Origin: Paroceanicella profunda
GTDB lineage: Bacteria > Pseudomonadota > Alphaproteobacteria > Rhodobacterales > Rhodobacteraceae
Direction: 5' to 3'
Assembly (NCBI RefSeq): GCF_005887635.2
Contig: NZ_CP040818.1
Span: 2,193,501-2,257,500, forward strand
DNA: 64,000 nucleotides
Positions 56,252-64,000 of the stretch are shown here, piece by piece. The notes under the pieces are model-generated. The model was given only the letters and a program-made list of their open reading frames with translations, searched no databases and was not told where the DNA came from. Within the stretch, counting starts at the first letter, position 1. Every line of letters starts with the position of its first letter. The position numbers were made by a program, and so were the translations under genes.

Positions 56252-57037
56252 TCAGTGTTTCCGCTTCACCCGGGCCCAGATCTTCTTGTTGGTGAGGTAG
56301 AGCAGCACCGCGAAGGCACCGAGGAAGATCACCGCCGTCATGCCGGCTTCCTTGCGTGCCATCATCTTCGGCTCGGCGGTCCACATCAGGAAGGCCGCGA
56401 CATCCTCGGCCATGTGGTCCACGTCGGCCGGGTGCCCGTCGATGTAGGTGACGGCGTCATCCATCAGCGGCGGCGGCATCTTGATCCAGCCGGACGGGAA
56501 GGCGTGGTTCTCATAGAAGGTGGCGCCTGCCTCCTCCTTCTCCTCGCCGGTGTAGCCGGTGAGGATGGCGTGGATGTATTCCGGGCCGCCGATGCCGTTG
56601 ATCAACTGGTTGATGCCGGTGCCGGCGGGGCCGTGGAAGCCGGCGCGGGACTTGGCCATCAGGCTCAGGTCCGGGGCGCCGGCGCCGGTGTTGGGGGGGA
56701 AATGGTCCGACAGGGTGGCGGGGCGCGTGTCTCCCGTCTCCTTGTCCTCCACCTCGTAGAGGGCTGTGAAGGCGCGGACCTGCTCCTCCGACATCTGCGG
56801 GCCGCCCGGGTCTCCCAGATTGCGGAAATAGACCTGCCGGATGCCGTGACAGGCCGAGCAGACCTCCTGGTAGACCTGCAGCCCGCGCTGCAGCTGGTGC
56901 TGGTCGAAGGACCCGAAGGGCCCCTCGAAGGAGAAGTCGATGTCCTCGATATGCCCGCCCTCGGCGGCCGCCCCGGGAAGGGCGGCGAGCGCGAGACCGG
57001 CCGCGGCCAGCAGGGTGAGGAGGGGTTTCCTGATCAT
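56252..57037 (-). CDS. petC: Cytochrome c1 of the bc1 complex
   Basis: 261 aa. Signal peptide ('[20 protein letters not shown]'), haem-binding CSACH (Cys60, Cys63, His64), Met ligand in 'WIKMPPPL', and a C-terminal membrane anchor ('[16 protein letters not shown]'). Called fbcC in Rhodobacter. Last gene of the operon. Confidence 0.97.
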   Translation of the reverse strand: MIRKPLLTLLAAAGLALAALPGAAAEGGHIEDIDFSFEGPFGSFDQHQLQRGLQVYQEVCSACHGIRQVYFRNLGDPGGPQMSEEQVRAFTALYEVEDKETGDTRPATLSDHFPPNTGAGAPDLSLMAKSRAGFHGPAGTGINQLINGIGGPEYIHAILTGYTGEEKEEAGATFYENHAFPSGWIKMPPPLMDDAVTYIDGHPADVDHMAEDVAAFLMWTAEPKMMARKEAGMTAVIFLGAFAVLLYLTNKKIWARVKRKH

Positions 57038-57059
57038 GATTGTGTTCCTCGCTCGTCCG

Positions 57060-58364
57060 TCATTCTGCCGGAGTGGCTTTGGGCGGGTAATGCGCGTCGA
57101 AGTCGTCCTCGATGGTGGCGGGCACCGGAAGCGGCTTTTCCAGCACGCCCAGCAGCGGCAGGATCACGATGAAATAGCCGAACCAGTAGACCGTCCCGAT
57201 CACCGAAATCGTGGAGTAGGGCTCCTCCGCCGGCATGCCGCCGCACCACATGAGCACGAAGAAATCCAGCACCAGCAGCCAGAACCACCACTTGAACATC
57301 GGCCGGTAGCGGCCCGAGCGCACGCTCGACGTGTCCAGCCAGGGCACCAGCGCCATGATGGCGATGGAGCCGAACATCACCAGCACGCCGGTGAACTTCG
57401 CGGTGAAGGGCAGGATCGCCATGATCCAGAGGTCGTCGGTGATGGCGCGCAGCATGGCGTAGAACGGCAGGAAGTACCATTCGGGCACGATATGCGCCGG
57501 CGTGGACAGCGGGTTGGCCTCCACGTAATTGTCCGGGTGGCCGAGGTAGTTGGGCATGAAGCCCACCACCGCGAAGAACACCACCAGCACCACCACGAGG
57601 GCAAACAGGTCCTTGATCACGAAGTAGGGCCAGAAGGGCAGGGTGTCCTTCTTCGCCGTGGCGAGGTCCTTGCGGCGCACTTCCACTCCGGTGGGGTTGT
57701 TGTTGCCCGTGGTGTGGAAGGCCCAGATGTGCACGATCACCAGCCCGGCGATGACGAAGGGCAGCAGGTAGTGCAGCGAGAAGAAGCGGTTCAGCGTGGC
57801 GTTGGCCACCGAGGGCCCGCCGAGCAGCCATTCCTGGATCGAGGGCCCGATGCCCGGCACGGCGCCGAACAGCCCGGTGATCACCGTGGCGCCCCAGAAC
57901 GACATCTGCCCCCAGGGCAGCACGTAGCCCATGAAGGCGGTGCCCATCATGGCGAGGTAGATCAGCATGCCGATGATCCAGGTCACCTCGCGCGGGGCCT
58001 TGTAGGAGCCGTAGTAGAGGCCGCGGAAGATGTGCAGGTACACCGCGATGAAGAACAGCGAGGCGCCGTTCGCATGCATGTAGCGCAGGGCCCAGCCGCC
58101 GTTCACGTCCCGCATGATGTGCTCCACGCTGTCGAAGGCGTAGTCCACATGCGGGGTGTAATGCATCACCAGGACGATGCCGGTGATGATCTGCAGCGCG
58201 AGGCAGAAGGTCAGGACGATGCCCCAGATCCACATCCAGTTGAGGTTCTTGGGGGTCGGGATCATCAGCGTGTCGTAGAGCAGGCCCACGACCGGAAGCC
58301 GCGAATGCAGCCATTTCTCGATGCCGGTCTTCGGTTCGTAATGCTCGTGCGGGATGCCAGCCAT
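57060..58364 (-). CDS. petB: Cytochrome b of the bc1 complex
   Basis: 434 aa, eight membrane helices. Four haem-ligating histidines in helices B and D, the Qo-site motif '[10 protein letters not shown]', and the cd-helix region '[22 protein letters not shown]'. Unsplit, as in purple bacteria (not cyt b6/subunit IV). Fourteen bases after petA. Confidence 0.98.
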   Translation of the reverse strand: MAGIPHEHYEPKTGIEKWLHSRLPVVGLLYDTLMIPTPKNLNWMWIWGIVLTFCLALQIITGIVLVMHYTPHVDYAFDSVEHIMRDVNGGWALRYMHANGASLFFIAVYLHIFRGLYYGSYKAPREVTWIIGMLIYLAMMGTAFMGYVLPWGQMSFWGATVITGLFGAVPGIGPSIQEWLLGGPSVANATLNRFFSLHYLLPFVIAGLVIVHIWAFHTTGNNNPTGVEVRRKDLATAKKDTLPFWPYFVIKDLFALVVVLVVFFAVVGFMPNYLGHPDNYVEANPLSTPAHIVPEWYFLPFYAMLRAITDDLWIMAILPFTAKFTGVLVMFGSIAIMALVPWLDTSSVRSGRYRPMFKWWFWLLVLDFFVLMWCGGMPAEEPYSTISVIGTVYWFGYFIVILPLLGVLEKPLPVPATIEDDFDAHYPPKATPAE

Positions 58365-58378
58365 TGTTATGTCCTCCC

Positions 58379-58939
58379 TCAGCCCAGTTTGATGACCGTG
58401 TCGGACATGAACGACGCCGTGGGAACCGGGAGGTTCTGGGGCGCCGGACCTTTCCGGATGCGACCGGCGGTGTCGTAGTGCGAGCCGTGGCAGGGGCAGA
58501 ACCAGCCGTCGAAATCACCGGCATTTCCCAGCGGCACGCAGCCCAGATGGGTGCACACGCCCATCATCACCAGCCATTCGCCGTTCTCGTCGAGCGCGCG
58601 GTCCTGGTCGGTGGCGGGGGCGTCGTCGGGGAGATTCGCGTTGCGCGCGATCGGGTCGACGAGATCGCCCATCGCCACCGCGCGGGCCTCTTCGATTTCC
58701 TTGGGGGTCCTGCGGCGCACGAAGACCGGCTTGCCGAGCCACTTCACCGTGAGCTGCGTGCCGACCTCCACACCCGACACGTCCACCTCGATGGACGAGA
58801 GGGCCTGCACGTCGGCGCTCGGGTTCATCTGGTTGACCAGCGGCCAGATGGCCGCGCCTGCGGCGACAACACCTGCGGCACCCGTCGTGACGTAGAGAAA
58901 ATCTCGGCGTGTGCCAGTCGCTTCTTCTTCTTGAGACAC
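58379..58939 (-). CDS. petA: Rieske iron-sulfur protein of the bc1 complex
   Basis: 186 aa from the GTG at 58939 (GGGAGAGA upstream). Twin-arginine-like N-terminus '[23 protein letters not shown]' is also the membrane anchor. Rieske ligands in '[12 protein letters not shown]' and '[10 protein letters not shown]'. Very similar to the Rhodobacter protein. First gene of petABC. Confidence 0.97.
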   Translation of the reverse strand: MSQEEEATGTRRDFLYVTTGAAGVVAAGAAIWPLVNQMNPSADVQALSSIEVDVSGVEVGTQLTVKWLGKPVFVRRRTPKEIEEARAVAMGDLVDPIARNANLPDDAPATDQDRALDENGEWLVMMGVCTHLGCVPLGNAGDFDGWFCPCHGSHYDTAGRIRKGPAPQNLPVPTASFMSDTVIKLG

Positions 58940-59199
58940 TGGTCTCTCCCTCGGTCTATGCCCTTTTTCCGGACATCGTGAATGCTTGGTGCCCTGTGCA
59001 GGTGCCGGATTCGACCGCATGGATTACACAGGCTTGTGATACCGGTCCATCGGACAACCCGACGCAGCGGCCTTGCGCAGGCCGCCTGCCCTCGTGAAAC
59101 AAGGGGGGTCCGGGACGCTGTGTCGCGGGGAGGACGGGTCTGGCGCGGGACGTCATCAGGTGTACGGGGGCCTCTGGCTTGCAACGTGTGCGGGGCGAC

Positions 59200-59694
59200 A
59201 TGGGCATACGAAAACGCGAAACCGATTTCACTTCGATTAACTGCGCGCCTCTTCGGCTGGCCAGCTACCAGCCGGATATCCCGCAGAACCTTGGTGGCAT
59301 GATCCGCCTCGCGGCGTGTTTCGGCATCGCATTGGATGTCATCGCTCCCTGTGGTTTTCCGTTTTCCACGCGTGACGTGCGCGTTTCTTCCCTCGACTAT
59401 GCCAAACATGCGGAAATTCTGCACCATGCATCTTGGTCGCGCTTTCAGGAATCGTGCACGGGACGGGTGATCGCGATGACGACGGCCGGGGCCACGCCGC
59501 TCTGGGGCTTCGCCTTCCGCCCGGGAGACGTGATTCTCATGGGCCGGGAAAGCGCCGGTCTGCCCGGGGAGGTGCACGCCGCGGCCACGGCGCGGCTGTG
59601 CATTCCCATGCCCGGGGGCGGGCGCTCGCTGAACGTGGTCACCGCCGCCGCCATCGCCGTGGCAGAAGCGCAACGCCAGTTCGCGACTGCGTGA
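59200..59694 (+). CDS. trmL: tRNA (cytidine/uridine-2'-O-)-methyltransferase TrmL
   Basis: 164 aa from the ATG at 59200; the core starts at 'LRLASYQPDIPQNLGGMIRLAACFG', so a later start would also fit. SPOUT-fold motifs: 'NLGGMIRLAACFG', 'LMGRESAGLPGEVH' and the knot segment 'IPMPGGGRSLNVVTAAAIAVAEAQRQ'. Methylates the ribose of wobble C34/U34 in tRNA-Leu. Divergent from petA. Confidence 0.92.
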   Translation: MGIRKRETDFTSINCAPLRLASYQPDIPQNLGGMIRLAACFGIALDVIAPCGFPFSTRDVRVSSLDYAKHAEILHHASWSRFQESCTGRVIAMTTAGATPLWGFAFRPGDVILMGRESAGLPGEVHAAATARLCIPMPGGGRSLNVVTAAAIAVAEAQRQFATA

Positions 59695-59773
59695 AAACCG
59701 CTGCCGCACTGCGGGAAGCACTTGTCCGAAAGGGGATTCGGCGCTAGGTTTCCGATCGGAAACAACCCCCGGC

Positions 59774-59970
59774 TTCGGGAGAGCGCATGAGTGTGGTGAG
59801 GGCCCGAGGGCCGTCCGCGCTGCATACCGCCGAAGGAGCAACCGCCCCGGAATCTCTCAGGCACAGGGACCGGAGCTGGGTGATGAACTCCGAAGAGTGG
59901 CCGCAAGGCCCGCCGAAGGAGCAAGCGGCGCGAACGGCCCGTGAAACTCTCAGGCTTGTGACGGAGGGGG
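59774..59970 (+). promoter_or_regulatory. Tandem glycine riboswitch
   Basis: Two glycine aptamers in series. The first (about 59774-59876) has CGGGAGAGCGC, CCGCCGAAGGAGCAA and AATCTCTCAGGCACAGGGAC; the second (about 59887-59970) has CGCCGAAGGAGCAAGC and GAAACTCTCAGGCTTGTGAC. They end about 50 bp before the dadA-like gene. Most known members switch glycine-cleavage or transport genes on with glycine. Confidence 0.95.
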
Positions 59971-60022
59971 TGCAGGCGCGGCGAAAGCCGTGAGCAACCC
60001 TTTGTCATGCGGAGCCAAAACG

Positions 60023-61273
60023 TTGAAACACATCGCAGTTCTCGGAGCCGGCATCACCGGAGTGACCACCGCCCACGCCCTGATGGACAAGGGTTTCGAG
60101 GTCACCGTCTATGACCGCAACCGCTATGCGGCGATGGAGACCAGCTTCGCCAACGGCGGCCAGCTCTCCGCCTCCAACGCCGAGGTGTGGAACAGCTGGG
60201 CCACGGTGATGAAGGGGCTGAAGTGGATGCTGCGCTCCGACGCGCCGCTGCTGGTGAATCCCAAGCCCTCCTGGCACAAGTATTCCTGGATGCTGGAGTT
60301 CCTCGGCCACATTCCGCACTACCGCCGCAACACCATCGAGACCGTGCGTCTCGCGCTGCAGGCCCGCGAGGCGCTGTTCGACATGGCCGCCCGCGAGGGC
60401 GTGGACTTCGATCATGAGACCCGCGGCATCCTGCATGTCTACAAGAGCACGAAATCCCTCGCCGCGGCGGACCGGGTGTCGGAGCTTTACGCCGAGGGCG
60501 GGCTGTCGCGCCGCCGCGTCACCCCGGCGGAGATGCGCGAAATCGACCCGGCCCTGACCGCGGATTACATCGGCGGCTGGTTCACCGAGAGCGATTCGAC
60601 AGGCGATATCCACAAGCTCACCGTCGGTCTCGCGAAGGCCATCGAGCGCCGCGGCGCCACCCTGCGCTACGGCAGCACCGTGACCCGGGTGGCCACGGAG
60701 GGCGGCGGTGTCCGGGTGTTCGTGAACGGCGAGAGCGCCGGGCTGCATGACGGCATCGTGGTCTGCGCCGGGGTGCACAGCCGCGCCTTCGCCGCCCAGC
60801 TCGGCGACCGGGTGAACATCTACCCGGTGAAGGGCTATTCCATCACCGTGGAGCTTGATGAGGAGAGCCAGGCCGCGGCGCCCTGGGTGAGCCTGCTCGA
60901 CGATGACGCGAAGATCGTCACCTCGCGCCTGGGGGCGGACCGGTTCCGCGTCGCCGGCACGGCGGAGTACAACGGGTTCAACCGCGACATCCGCGCCGAT
61001 CGCATCCGCCCGCTGGTGGACTGGGTGGCGACGAATTTCCCCGGCATGGCCACCGAGCGCTGCATCCCCTGGGCCGGCCTGCGCCCCATGATGCCGAACA
61101 TGCTGCCGCGCATGGGCCGCGGCCGTGCGCCCGGCGTGTTCTACAACACCGGCCACGGCCACCTGGGCTGGACACTCTCCGGCGCCACCGCGCGCATCGT
61201 GGCCGACGTGGTGGCCGGGGCCGAGGCCTCCGCGCCGCGCCCGGTCTCGCTGGGCGGCGCGCAGCCCGCCTGA
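60023..61273 (+). CDS. dadA: D-amino acid dehydrogenase (DadA-type FAD oxidoreductase)
   Basis: 416 aa from the TTG at 60023, chosen because the product then begins MKHIAVLGAGITGVTTAHAL like other DadA proteins and GGAG lies 8 bases upstream; a GTG at 59990 is the alternative. FAD Rossmann motif at the N-terminus, 'SFANGGQLSASNAEVWNSW' (DadA signature), 'GVFYNTGHGHLGWTLSGATARI' at the C-terminus. Oxidises D-amino acids to keto acids, feeding the respiratory chain. Control by a glycine riboswitch suggests glycine or D-alanine as substrate. Confidence 0.93.
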   Translation: MKHIAVLGAGITGVTTAHALMDKGFEVTVYDRNRYAAMETSFANGGQLSASNAEVWNSWATVMKGLKWMLRSDAPLLVNPKPSWHKYSWMLEFLGHIPHYRRNTIETVRLALQAREALFDMAAREGVDFDHETRGILHVYKSTKSLAAADRVSELYAEGGLSRRRVTPAEMREIDPALTADYIGGWFTESDSTGDIHKLTVGLAKAIERRGATLRYGSTVTRVATEGGGVRVFVNGESAGLHDGIVVCAGVHSRAFAAQLGDRVNIYPVKGYSITVELDEESQAAAPWVSLLDDDAKIVTSRLGADRFRVAGTAEYNGFNRDIRADRIRPLVDWVATNFPGMATERCIPWAGLRPMMPNMLPRMGRGRAPGVFYNTGHGHLGWTLSGATARIVADVVAGAEASAPRPVSLGGAQPA

Positions 61274-61807
61274 CCCCACGGGGAACCTCACGAAGGCCGG
61301 GGGCCCCGGCATCGGGCTGCGTTCCGGCAAGTGGGGCAAGACGGTGCTTGCCGGGGGAGGGGCAGCGTGCGCGGCGGGAACATCCGCGCGCTCCGGTGGC
61401 CCCTGTCCCCTGACCTCCGGACCGCGCAGCTTGCCGGATGGCCCCCGCGCGGCCACTCTGGCGGCGCGGGGGCCCGTCGAAGGGGGGTCTCCCGGCGTGC
61501 CGGGGCCGGCCCGCGCTCAGAGCGCGGGGAATGCCTGGGTGATGAAGGCCTTCGCGAGGTCGACGAGGACGGCGGAAGCCAGCGGCGGGACGATGAAGGC
61601 CACCGGCGCGGCCCCGTGCCGCCTGGCGATGGCCGTCAGGGCCGCGATCGGGGTGAGCGTGGCGCCGAGGGCGAAACCGGCGGGCCCACGCTCCGCGTCG
61701 CGGCGCGGCAAGGGCGCCCCGCCCGCGGGAGCAGCGTGCAAACGCCCGCCCTGAGCACCACCCGCAGCGTGTGGAGGAGGCCCGCCACGGGCGGGGCCTC
61801 CGTGGCT
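61274..61807. other. Intergenic, 534 bp, possible gene remnant
   Basis: No intact gene. On the minus strand 61517-61741 a 74-codon frame without a ribosome-binding site ends in a strongly hydrophobic, protein-like stretch ('AGFALGATLTPIAALTAIAR', 'AAPVAFIVPPLASAVLVDLA'). It could be the degraded end of a membrane protein. No tandem array occurs in this convergent gap. Confidence 0.3.
61776..61801 (-). terminator. Hairpin downstream of pyrF
   Basis: GGAGGCCCGCC (61776-61786) - ACG - GGCGGGGCCTCC (61790-61801), one bulged G, 7 bp after the pyrF stop. Very stable, but no T-tract on either strand. Confidence 0.6.
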
Positions 61808-62506
61808 TCAGAGGCTGGCGACGATGGCTTCGGCGGCGGCGGCGGGGTTTTCCGCGGCCCAGACCGGGCGGCCGACCACGATGTGGTCCGCGCCGCCGGC
61901 GATGGCCTCGGCCGGGGTGGCGATGCGCTTCTGGTCATCAGCGGAGGTGCCGGCCGGGCGCACGCCGGGGGTGACGATGAGCTTGCCGGTCGCCTCGGGC
62001 AGGGCGCGGATGGCGGCGGCCTCGTGCGGCGAGCAGATCACCCCATCCGCCCCGGCGGCGAGGGCGCGGCGGGCGCGCTCCACCGTGACCGCCTGCATCT
62101 CGCCGGCCTCGATCATCGCGGCGTCGAGGTCGCCCCGGTCCAGGCTGGTGAGGATGGTGACGGCGAGAATGCGGGTGGCGGCCGTGCCCCGGCCCTTCAC
62201 CGCGGCACGCACCACGTGCGGGTCTCCGTGGACGGTGAGGAAGTCGAGATCGAACTGCGCCAGCCCGCGCACCGCGTTCTCCACCGTGGCGCCGATGTCG
62301 AAGAGCTTCATGTCGAGGAACACGCGCTTGCCGCGCTCCTTCAGCTCGTTGGCCAGCGCCAGGCCGCCGCCGGTGAGCATGCCCAGCCCGATCTTGTAGA
62401 AGCCCACCGTGTCTCCCAGCTTTTCCACCAGCGTGAGCGCGGTGAGCGCGTCGGTCTGGTCGAGGGCCACGATCAGGCGGTCGCGCGGAAGGGTTGGGCT
62501 GGTCAT
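61808..62506 (-). CDS. pyrF: Orotidine 5'-phosphate decarboxylase
   Basis: 232 aa from the ATG at 62506 (GAGGAGAG upstream). Makes UMP. Catalytic Lys/Asp set in '[18 protein letters not shown]' (DxKxxDI), '[14 protein letters not shown]' at the N-terminus and 'VTPGVRPAG' plus '[11 protein letters not shown]' at the phosphate site. Length is normal. Divergent from clpB. Confidence 0.97.
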   Translation of the reverse strand: MTSPTLPRDRLIVALDQTDALTALTLVEKLGDTVGFYKIGLGMLTGGGLALANELKERGKRVFLDMKLFDIGATVENAVRGLAQFDLDFLTVHGDPHVVRAAVKGRGTAATRILAVTILTSLDRGDLDAAMIEAGEMQAVTVERARRALAAGADGVICSPHEAAAIRALPEATGKLIVTPGVRPAGTSADDQKRIATPAEAIAGGADHIVVGRPVWAAENPAAAAEAIVASL

Positions 62507-62671
62507 CGGACTCTCCTCGGGTGCTGTGCCGGTGGGCGGGGAATGGGCGCGGAAGGGCCGGCCGCGCCCCCCTGCCGATACGCGAAACCGGCCGCCGCGT
62601 CCACCCCGCAGGGCCGTTCTGGCGGGGCTGCCGGGCCCGCGGCCCGGGGAATTTCCGGGGATGGCCCGTTT

Positions 62672-62698
62672 CTTGCATTTCACGCGCGATCTCATATA
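62672..62698 (+). promoter_or_regulatory. RpoH (heat-shock)-type promoter for clpB
   Basis: CTTGCAT (62672-62678), 12-bp gap, CTCATATA (62691-62698): close to the sigma32 pattern CTTG...CCCATNT with the right spacing, in the only AT-containing part of the 416-bp pyrF-clpB gap. It would give a leader of about 215 nt. Confidence 0.6.
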
Positions 62699-62779
62699 CG
62701 CGCCTCCTTGCAACCGCCGTTTCCCTCCCCCATTTCCATCCCGAAGGGGTGTGCCGGTCCGGGCACTCCGGAGAGGGGA

Positions 62780-62847
62780 GCCCGGACGGGCCCTCCACGA
62801 GACGGGAGCTTCCGGGCTCCGCAGACAGGGGGGAGGCCCGTCCGGGC
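62780..62847 (+). promoter_or_regulatory. Long stem-loop in the clpB leader
   Basis: 62780-62796 is complementary to 62832-62847 over 16 bp with a single bulged C; the 35-nt loop holds a GGAGC/GCTCC mini-hairpin. It lies 76 bp before the clpB start, between the heat-shock promoter and the ribosome-binding site. It may be a leader structure, an attenuator, or the end of an untracked transcript. Confidence 0.55.
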
Positions 62848-62922
62848 GCTTCCCACAGCATGGACCGTGGCCGACGCGCCTTCCGGGCGTCGGCGATGCG
62901 GTGCCGAGAAGGAGAGACACAC

Positions 62923-64000
62923 ATGAACTTCGAGAAGTTCACCGAACGCGCACGCGGGTTCATCCAGGCCGCACAGACCATCGCGATGCGTGAAACCCAC
63001 CAGCGGTTCCTGCCCGAGCACCTGCTCAAGGCGCTTCTGGACGATGACCAGGGGCTGGCCGGAAACCTGATCCGCAGTGCCGGCGGTGACCCCGCCCGGG
63101 CGCTGGAGGCCGTGAACGGCGCGCTTGCCCGGCAGCCCCGTGTCCAGGGCAGCGGGCAGATGTATCTCGACAGCGCGACGGGCCAGGTTCTGGCCGAGGC
63201 GGAGAAGGTCTCCGAGAAGGCGGGCGACAGCTTCGTCACCGTGGAGCGCCTGCTCACCGCGCTGGCGATGGTCAAGTCCGGCGCCGCGGACATCCTGAAG
63301 GCCGCGGGCGCCACGCCGCAGAAGATCAACGAGGCCATCAATGCCGTGCGCAAGGGCCGGACGGCGGATTCCGCCACGGCGGAGGACGGGTTCGACGCCC
63401 TGAAGAAATACGCCGCCGACCTCACCCAGGCCGCGCGCGAGGGCAAGATCGACCCGGTGATCGGGCGCGACGAGGAGATCCGCCGCTGCATCCAGGTGCT
63501 GAGCCGGCGCACGAAGAACAACCCGGTGCTGATCGGTGAACCCGGCGTGGGAAAGACCGCCATCGCCGAGGGCCTCGCCATGCGCATCGTGAACGGCGAC
63601 GTGCCCGAGAGCCTGGAGAACAAGCGCCTCATGGCCCTCGACATGGGCAGCCTGATCGCCGGCGCGAAATACCGCGGCGAGTTCGAGGAGCGCCTGAAGG
63701 CGGTGCTGAAGGAGATCGAGGCCGCGGCGGGCGAGGTGATCATCTTCATCGACGAGATGCACACGCTGGTGGGGGCCGGCAAGGGCGACGGCGCGATGGA
63801 CGCCTCGAACCTGCTCAAGCCCGCGCTTGCGCGCGGCGAACTGCACTGCATCGGCGCCACCACGCTGGAGGAGTACCGCAAGCACGTGGAGAAGGACGCG
63901 GCGCTGGCCCGTCGCTTCCAGCCGGTGATGGTCTCCGAGCCCACGGTGCAGGACGCGATCTCGATCCTGCGCGGCATCAAGGAGAAATACGAGGTGCACC
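62923..64000 (+). CDS. clpB: Chaperone disaggregase ClpB (3' partial)
   Basis: The first 359 codons are inside the window; the usual length is about 860-870 aa. The ATG at 62923 has AAGGAGAG upstream. The N-terminal domain begins '[20 protein letters not shown]' and ends near residue 145; then NBD1 with '[20 protein letters not shown]', Walker A GEPGVGKT (205-212), pore loop '[17 protein letters not shown]' and Walker B '[15 protein letters not shown]'. Works with DnaK to dissolve protein aggregates. Preceded by a heat-shock-type promoter. Confidence 0.97.
   Translation, partial: MNFEKFTERARGFIQAAQTIAMRETHQRFLPEHLLKALLDDDQGLAGNLIRSAGGDPARALEAVNGALARQPRVQGSGQMYLDSATGQVLAEAEKVSEKAGDSFVTVERLLTALAMVKSGAADILKAAGATPQKINEAINAVRKGRTADSATAEDGFDALKKYAADLTQAAREGKIDPVIGRDEEIRRCIQVLSRRTKNNPVLIGEPGVGKTAIAEGLAMRIVNGDVPESLENKRLMALDMGSLIAGAKYRGEFEERLKAVLKEIEAAAGEVIIFIDEMHTLVGAGKGDGAMDASNLLKPALARGELHCIGATTLEEYRKHVEKDAALARRFQPVMVSEPTVQDAISILRGIKEKYEVH

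Noticed and set aside
61938..63999. Minus-strand frames of 435 and 680 codons over clpB and pyrF
   Set aside because: The plus strand encodes clpB from 62923 with all N-domain and NBD1 motifs and runs out of the window; the minus frames are its shadows.

Overview
The window is a chromosomal segment from a GC-rich alphaproteobacterium, most likely of the Rhodobacteraceae; I do not assign a genus. The evidence is gene order and sequence: a stand-alone F0 ATP synthase operon with a split b/b' stalk (atpI-atpB-atpE-atpF'-atpF), an fbcFBC (petABC) operon whose Rieske protein closely resembles the Rhodobacter one, a ruvCAB - hypothetical - ybgC - tolQRAB - pal - cpoB - tilS - ftsH block, and a RibH2-type lumazine synthase behind an FMN riboswitch. 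Nothing looks like a prophage, insertion sequence, integron or CRISPR array, and no rRNA or tRNA gene was seen.

Layout. 1-8.9 kb: a 5'-truncated GGDEF sensor protein, a PPOx-type flavoprotein divergent from a MocR regulator, a small orphan, a nuclease-like lipoprotein and an FAD monooxygenase. 8.9-21.1 kb: argE, an Lrp regulator with a class III aminotransferase, a LacI regulator divergent from a CoA-transferase / binding-protein-like / enoyl-CoA hydratase operon, two small or unknown proteins and a DUF2254 membrane protein. 21.5-34.5 kb: DNA repair (ruvCAB), the envelope-constricting Tol-Pal system, tilS, ftsH and a methyltransferase. 34.6-43.6 kb: one-carbon metabolism (fhs, folD), an aldo/keto reductase, a GFA protein with a PdeM-like phosphoesterase, a lytic transglycosylase, dapA and smpB. 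43.8-47 kb: riboswitch-controlled ribH, a GNAT protein, an AhpD-like protein and an OmpA-like protein. 47-64 kb: F0 ATP synthase, an RNA methyltransferase, aroC, TPP-riboswitch thiBPQ, cytochrome bc1, trmL, glycine-riboswitch dadA, pyrF and the start of clpB.

Regulation visible in sequence: three metabolite riboswitches (FMN, TPP, tandem glycine), probable operators for the MocR and LacI regulators, a heat-shock-type promoter before clpB, sigma70-like promoters before atpI, ftsH and tolQ, and stem-loops placed between atpE and atpF' and between tolB and pal, where neighbouring subunits are needed in very different amounts.

The most unusual signal is in the non-coding DNA. Seven gaps contain short tandem-repeat arrays with different units (6, 7/43, 8, 8, 13, 30 and about 105 bp; one has 41 perfect copies). 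All seven lie between convergent genes. None of the twelve divergent gaps and none of the co-directional gaps has one. Two arrays start inside the last codons of the upstream gene (echA, ribH), and one convergent gap also holds a same-strand cluster of DnaA-box-like 9-mers.
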